Shown here piece after piece: positions 60,149 to 64,000 of a stretch of DNA of 64,000 bases. Both the position numbers and the translations under genes were made by a program. Numbering within the stretch: the stretch's first letter is position 1; each line of letters begins with the position of its first letter. The stretch spans positions 62,001 to 126,000 of the forward strand of contig NZ_JBKBQG010000002.1 in NCBI RefSeq assembly GCF_046292825.1. Direction: 5' to 3'. The notes beneath the pieces are model-generated. The model was not told the DNA's origin. It did not search any database and saw only the letters and a list, made by a program, of their open reading frames with translations. The DNA comes from Salinarimonas sp046292825 (GTDB lineage: Bacteria > Pseudomonadota > Alphaproteobacteria > Rhizobiales > Beijerinckiaceae).

Positions 60149-61450
60149 TCACACGAACCGATTGACCAGGTTCTCGAGCCGCTCCTGGCGCCCCGAGCGC
60201 GGCTGCGGCTCGATGCCTTCGCTCTCGACGCGCGCGGCGATCGCGGCGAGGTCGGAGCGCAGCATGGCCTGCGCCTGCGGGCGATCCCAGCCCGCATAGC
60301 GCTCGGCGCGGGCGCGCTCGAGGGACCCGTCCTCGAGGAGCGCCGCCGCGCAGAGGAGCCCGCGCGCGCAAGCGTCCATGCCGCCGACGTGAGCGGCGAC
60401 GAGATCGACCGGATCGAGGCTCTGCCGGCGCAGCTTGGCGTCGAAATTGGTGCCGCCGGTGGAGAACCCGCCCGCGCGCAGGATCTCGTAATAGGCGAGC
60501 ATCACTTCCGGATGGTTGTTCGGGAACTGGTCCGTGTCCCAGCCGGACTGGTAATCGTTCCGGTTCATGTCGATCGAGCCGAAGATGCCGAGCGAGGCGG
60601 CGAGCGCGATCTCGTGCTCGAAGGAATGGCCGGCGAGGATCGCGTGGCCCTGCTCGATATTGACCTTGACCTCGTTCTCCAGCCCGAAGCGGCGCAGGAA
60701 GCCGTAGACCGTCGCGACGTCGAAATCGTATTGGTGCTTCGTCGGCTCCTGGGGCTTGGGCTCGATCAGGATCGTGCCGGAGAAGCCGATTCTGTGCTTG
60801 TACTCGACGACCATCGCGAGGAAGCGCCCGGCCTGCTCGGCCTCGCGGGAGAGATCGGTGTTGAGGAGGGTCTCGTAGCCCTCGCGCCCGCCCCAGAGCA
60901 CGTAGTTCTGCCCGCCGAGCTTGTGGGTCGCGTCCAGGCAGGCCTTCACGGTCGCCGCCGCATAGGCGAAGACGTCCGGATCGGGATTGGTCGCGGCGCC
61001 CGCCATGAAGCGACGGTGCGAGAAGAGGTTCGCCGTGCCCCACAGGAGCTTCGTCTTCGAGCGCTCCATCTTGGCGGCGAAATAGTCGACCATCTCTTCG
61101 AGATTGCGCCGGCTCTGCGCGAAGGTCGCGCCCTCGGGGCGCACGTCCGCATCGTGGAAGCAGAAGAACGGGGCGCCTACGATCTCGAACAGCGCGAAGG
61201 CCTCGTCGGCCTTCCGCTTGGCCGCCGCCATGTCGTCGCCGAACCAGGGCCGCTCGAAGGTCTGGCCGCCGAAGGGGTCGTTGCCGGGCCAGGCGAAGGA
61301 ATGCCAATAGGCGATCGCGAAGCGCAGATGGTCCTCGAGCCTCTTGCCGAGCACCACGCGATCGGGGTCGTAATGGCGGAAGGCGAGCTCGCTCGTCGTC
61401 TCGGGGCCCTCGTAGCGGACGGGGGCGATCCCTTCGAAATAGGTGGTCAT
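60149..61450 (-). CDS. xylA: Xylose isomerase
   Basis: Interconverts D-xylose and D-xylulose. 433 residues. Seen: WHSFAWPGNDPFGG (catalytic His), FCFHDADVRPEG, the metal-ligand glutamate in IEPKPQEPTKHQYDFD, the NIEQGHAILAGHSFEHE histidine site and SIDMNRNDYQSGWDTDQFP. The whole is a standard class II XylA. Start ATG 61450 overlaps the xylB stop (ATGA). It is last in the xylose operon. Confidence 0.97.
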   Translation of the reverse strand: MTTYFEGIAPVRYEGPETTSELAFRHYDPDRVVLGKRLEDHLRFAIAYWHSFAWPGNDPFGGQTFERPWFGDDMAAAKRKADEAFALFEIVGAPFFCFHDADVRPEGATFAQSRRNLEEMVDYFAAKMERSKTKLLWGTANLFSHRRFMAGAATNPDPDVFAYAAATVKACLDATHKLGGQNYVLWGGREGYETLLNTDLSREAEQAGRFLAMVVEYKHRIGFSGTILIEPKPQEPTKHQYDFDVATVYGFLRRFGLENEVKVNIEQGHAILAGHSFEHEIALAASLGIFGSIDMNRNDYQSGWDTDQFPNNHPEVMLAYYEILRAGGFSTGGTNFDAKLRRQSLDPVDLVAAHVGGMDACARGLLCAAALLEDGSLERARAERYAGWDRPQAQAMLRSDLAAIAARVESEGIEPQPRSGRQERLENLVNRFV

Positions 61451-62889
61451 GACAGGCTCCGGATGGCTTGCGCGGCGGCGCGGTAGCGCGCATGCGCGTC
61501 GTCGAAGGCGGGGGCGAGGGCGCGGTCCGGCTCGAAGCGGCGCGCGATTGGCGGCGGCGTCGCGATCTCGGGCCCGGCCTCGTGGGCCGCCATCATCGCG
61601 AGGCGCGCGGCGCCGAAGGCCGCGCCGAAATCGCCGGCGGCGGGGATGAGGACGGGCGTTCGAAGCGCGGTCGCGATCGCGGCGCACCAATAATCCGAGC
61701 GGCTGCCGCCGCCGAGCGCGATCAGGCTGTCGAGCCGCGTGCCCGTGGCGGCGAGCGCGTCGCGGCAATCGCGCAGCGCGAAGGCGACGCCCTCGAGCAC
61801 CGCGCGGGTGCCGGCGGCGCGGTCCGTCTCGTGTTCGAGGCCGAGAAAGGCGCCGCGGATCGACGCGTCGTTGAGCGGCGTGCGCTCGCCGCCGAGATAG
61901 GGCAGGAACAGCCCGCGCCCCGGCGCCTGGAGCGGGCCGAGCGCGTCCGTCAGCGCGGCCGGCGCGTCGCCGAGAAGGCGCGCGTACCAATTGAGCGCGT
62001 CGGTCGCCGCCAGGATCACGCCCATCTGGTGCCAGGACCCGGGCAGAGCGTGGCAGAAGGTGTGGACCGCCGTCTCGGGCGCGGGGCGGTAGCCGTCGCT
62101 CGCGGCGAACAGGACGCCCGACGTGCCGAGCGAGACGAAGGCCTGGCCGGCGCGCACCACCCCCGCCCCGATGGCGGAGGCGGCGTTGTCCCCTCCCCCG
62201 CCCGCGACGACGACGCCCCGGCCGAGCCCCCAGCGCGCGGCGAGCGCGGGGCGCAGCACGCCCGAGACCTCGGAGCCTTCGACGAGGCGGGGCATGTGCG
62301 CGCGGGTCAGACCGGTCGCCTCGAGGAGCGCGTCGGACCAGTCGCGCGCGCCGGTGTCGAGCCAGCTCGTGCCGGCGGCGTCGGACATCTCCGAGACGTG
62401 CTCGCCCGTGAGCCAGAGCCGCAGGTAGTCCTTCGGCAGCAGAACCTTGGCGACGCGCGCGAAGAGATCCGGCTCCCGCCGCGCGACCCAGACGAGCTTG
62501 GGCGCCGTGAAGCCGGGGAAGACGATGTTGCCGGTGATGGTGCGGAAGCGCGGGTCCGCATCGAGCGCGGCGGCCTCCTCGTGGGCGCGGGTGTCGTTCC
62601 ACAGGATGCACGGGCGCACCACCTCGTCGGCGGCGTCGAGCAGCGTGGCGCCGTGCATCTGGCCCGAGAGCCCGATGCCGACGACGTCGGCGAGCGACGC
62701 CTTGGCGGCGAGCTTGTCGAGCGCGGCCTCGACCGCCGCGAGCCAGTCGGCCGGGCTCTGCTCGGACCAGCCCTCGTGGGGGCGCGACAGAGCGAGCGGG
62801 GCGGTGGCCTCCGCGCGGATCGCCTGGTCCTCGCCGACGAGGACGGCCTTCACCCCGGACGTTCCGAGGTCGAGCCCGATCGTGGCCAT
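61447..62889 (-). CDS. xylB: Xylulokinase
   Basis: Phosphorylates D-xylulose with ATP. 480 residues, FGGY family: TIGLDLGTSGVKAVL at the N-terminus, the substrate-binding LSGQMHGATLLD, FVSLGTSGVLFAA and the C-terminal ALGGGSRSDYWCAAIA, the FGGY signature region. Overlaps xylA by four bases and follows the ABC ATPase by ten bases, so all belong to one transcription unit. Confidence 0.96.
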   Translation of the reverse strand: MATIGLDLGTSGVKAVLVGEDQAIRAEATAPLALSRPHEGWSEQSPADWLAAVEAALDKLAAKASLADVVGIGLSGQMHGATLLDAADEVVRPCILWNDTRAHEEAAALDADPRFRTITGNIVFPGFTAPKLVWVARREPDLFARVAKVLLPKDYLRLWLTGEHVSEMSDAAGTSWLDTGARDWSDALLEATGLTRAHMPRLVEGSEVSGVLRPALAARWGLGRGVVVAGGGGDNAASAIGAGVVRAGQAFVSLGTSGVLFAASDGYRPAPETAVHTFCHALPGSWHQMGVILAATDALNWYARLLGDAPAALTDALGPLQAPGRGLFLPYLGGERTPLNDASIRGAFLGLEHETDRAAGTRAVLEGVAFALRDCRDALAATGTRLDSLIALGGGSRSDYWCAAIATALRTPVLIPAAGDFGAAFGAARLAMMAAHEAGPEIATPPPIARRFEPDRALAPAFDDAHARYRAAAQAIRSLS

Positions 62890-62899
62890 GGCGCGCTCC

Positions 62900-63649
62900 T
62901 CAGGCGGCGAGATGCTCGGGTTTCTTGCCGAGGATGATCATGCCGAGCAGATCGTCCTCGGAGACCTCGTCGACCTTCACGATGCCGACGAGCTGGCCGT
63001 TCTTCATCACGGCCGCGCGGTCGCACATCTGCTTCACCTGGTGGATGTCGTGATCGATGAGGAAGATGCCGAGCCCCTCGCGCTTGAGCTCGGCGATCAG
63101 CTCGGCGACCATCTGCGTCTCGTGGGGGCCGAGCGCGGCGGTCGGCTCGTCCATGATCAGGATCTTGGCGTTGAAATAGACCGCGCGCGCGATCGCGACC
63201 GACTGGCGCTGACCGCCGGAGAGGGCGGAGACGGGCGCGGCGAACTTGCGGAAGTTCGGGTTCAGCCGCGCCATGATCTTGCGCGTCTCGGCCTCCATGG
63301 CGGCATCGTCGACGAAGCCGAGCGGCGTCGTCAATTCGCGGCCGAGGAAGAGGTTCGCGGCAGCATCGAGATTGTCCGCGAGCGCGAGCGTCTGGTAGAT
63401 CGTCTCGATGTTGTGCCGCCGGGCATCGCGCGGATTGGCGATCTCGACCTTCTCTCCATTGATGAAGATGTCGCCGGAATCCATGCGATACGCGCCCGAC
63501 AGGCACTTGATCAGCGTCGACTTGCCCGCGCCGTTGTGGCCGAGGAGCCCGACCACTTCGCCCGGATAGAGATCGACCGTGACGCGATCGACGGCCTTGA
63601 CGCCGCCGAAGGCGATGGAGATGTCGCGCAATTCGACGAGGGGCGTCAT
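62900..63649 (-). CDS. Sugar ABC transporter ATP-binding protein (single-domain XylG-type)
   Basis: ATPase of a pentose importer. 249 residues, one nucleotide-binding domain only, the short form used with this permease class in alphaproteobacteria. Walker A GHNGAGKST, signature LSGGQRQSVAIARA, Walker B AKILIMDEPTAALG, and the H-loop FLIDHDIHQVKQMC. Its TGATG overlap with the permease gene shows co-translation. The ligand is most likely xylose from context. Confidence 0.92.
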   Translation of the reverse strand: MTPLVELRDISIAFGGVKAVDRVTVDLYPGEVVGLLGHNGAGKSTLIKCLSGAYRMDSGDIFINGEKVEIANPRDARRHNIETIYQTLALADNLDAAANLFLGRELTTPLGFVDDAAMEAETRKIMARLNPNFRKFAAPVSALSGGQRQSVAIARAVYFNAKILIMDEPTAALGPHETQMVAELIAELKREGLGIFLIDHDIHQVKQMCDRAAVMKNGQLVGIVKVDEVSEDDLLGMIILGKKPEHLAA

Positions 63650-64000
63650 CAGCGGGTTCCCCAGCGCTTGCGGTAGAGGATGTCGACGAGGACGGCGAGG
63701 ACGAGCACCGCGCCGACGACGATGTTCTGGAACGGCGCGTCGACGCCCACCATCGCCATGCCGGATTGGAGCGACTGCATGATCAGCGCGCCGAGCACCG
63801 CGCCGTAGATCGTGCCGATGCCGCCCGCGAGCGCGGTGCCGCCGATCACGGCGGCCGCGATGACGCGCAATTCGTCGAGCGTGCCGATGTCGTTTGCGTG
63901 GTTCGTCAGGCGCGCGGAGGCGACCACCGCCGAGAGCGCGCAGAGGAAGCCCATCAGCGCGAACACCTTGACGGTGAGCATGCGCGTGTTGATGCCCGAC
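63649..64000 (-). CDS. Sugar ABC transporter permease (XylH-type), C-terminal part; continues beyond window
   Basis: Inner-membrane permease of the BPD_transp_2 family. Only the last 117 or so residues are inside. SGINTRMLTVKVFALMGFLC, DELRVIAAAVIGGTALAGGI and the GTIYGAVLGALIMQSLQSGM region are typical. The frame is open past the first visible ATG (63981), so the gene starts outside. Together with the ATPase and XylAB it makes a complete uptake and entry route for pentose apart from the binding protein, which is expected upstream. Confidence 0.9.
   Translation of the reverse strand, partial: SGINTRMLTVKVFALMGFLCALSAVVASARLTNHANDIGTLDELRVIAAAVIGGTALAGGIGTIYGAVLGALIMQSLQSGMAMVGVDAPFQNIVVGAVLVLAVLVDILYRKRWGTR

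Overview
The window is very GC-rich, gene-dense chromosomal DNA from an alphaproteobacterium, most likely a member of the Hyphomicrobiales (Rhizobiales). The family content points there: an HWE-type sensor kinase, a PdhS/PleC-like cell-cycle kinase, a TIGR03808-type TAT-secreted repeat protein, PHB phasins, Tad/Cpa pilus genes with a CtrA-like site, and a tricarballylate-type dehydrogenase with an FCD GntR regulator. Genus is inference. I see no prophage, insertion sequence or CRISPR array. The accessory character comes from large intergenic inverted repeats.

Layout. 1-971: tail of a chemotaxis receptor. 1070-6928: a CBS/DUF294 nucleotidyltransferase, the ActP-DUF485 acetate-type symporter pair and a membrane-anchored PAS-DEDDh exonuclease. 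7073-9748: a three-gene beta-hydroxyacid/beta-keto acid catabolic operon. 9996-17315 (minus): an AMP-dependent acyl-CoA ligase with a complete Liv-type ABC importer. 17649-21249: an HWE kinase and a secreted SH3b-I78 inhibitor fusion. 21510-22139: upp. 22151-33580: a Tad/Flp pilus locus made of two divergent operons (pilN-like, tadE and tadF-like on minus; flp1, flp2, cpaABCDEF and tadBC on plus). 33603-35987: a fumarate-reductase-like flavoprotein and a divergent GntR regulator, with a putative operator between them. 36006-37265: a pyridoxamine-oxidase-fold protein and two convergent, look-alike small membrane proteins. 37484-41703: nucleotide-sugar genes (manC, ugd) and a TAT-exported parallel-beta-helix-type protein. 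41708-46531 (minus): a TRAP transporter, an Asp/Glu-racemase-fold protein lacking its catalytic cysteines, and an RpiR regulator. 46565-48418: tRNA-Leu(CAA), dsbB, two small membrane ORFs and a frameshifted quinone reductase. 48423-53025: a PdhS-like kinase and two phasins. 53373-55741: ispH-thrB-rnhA. 56262-59496: two hypotheticals, an SDR and a MauG-like dihaem peroxidase. 60149-64000 (minus): xylA, xylB and a pentose ABC importer running off the end.

How the genes work together. Several blocks are transporter-plus-enzyme cassettes: ligase with Liv ABC, TRAP with racemase-fold protein, and pentose ABC with XylAB and perhaps a sugar dehydrogenase. The Tad block encodes a prepilin peptidase, secretin, ATPases, inner-membrane platform and pilins for an adhesive pilus. 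Strong RNA hairpins lie just after genes whose products are expected to be abundant (the substrate-binding protein, both pilins, the first phasin), suggesting differential expression within operons.

Limits. All identifications are by eye from protein motifs, without database searches. Starts were moved to internal codons where a Shine-Dalgarno sequence or signal peptide supported it. Candidates for sequencing or assembly error are the G11 tract in cpaE, the one-base frameshift at 48344/48345 and the C/G-only stretch at 59642-59758.
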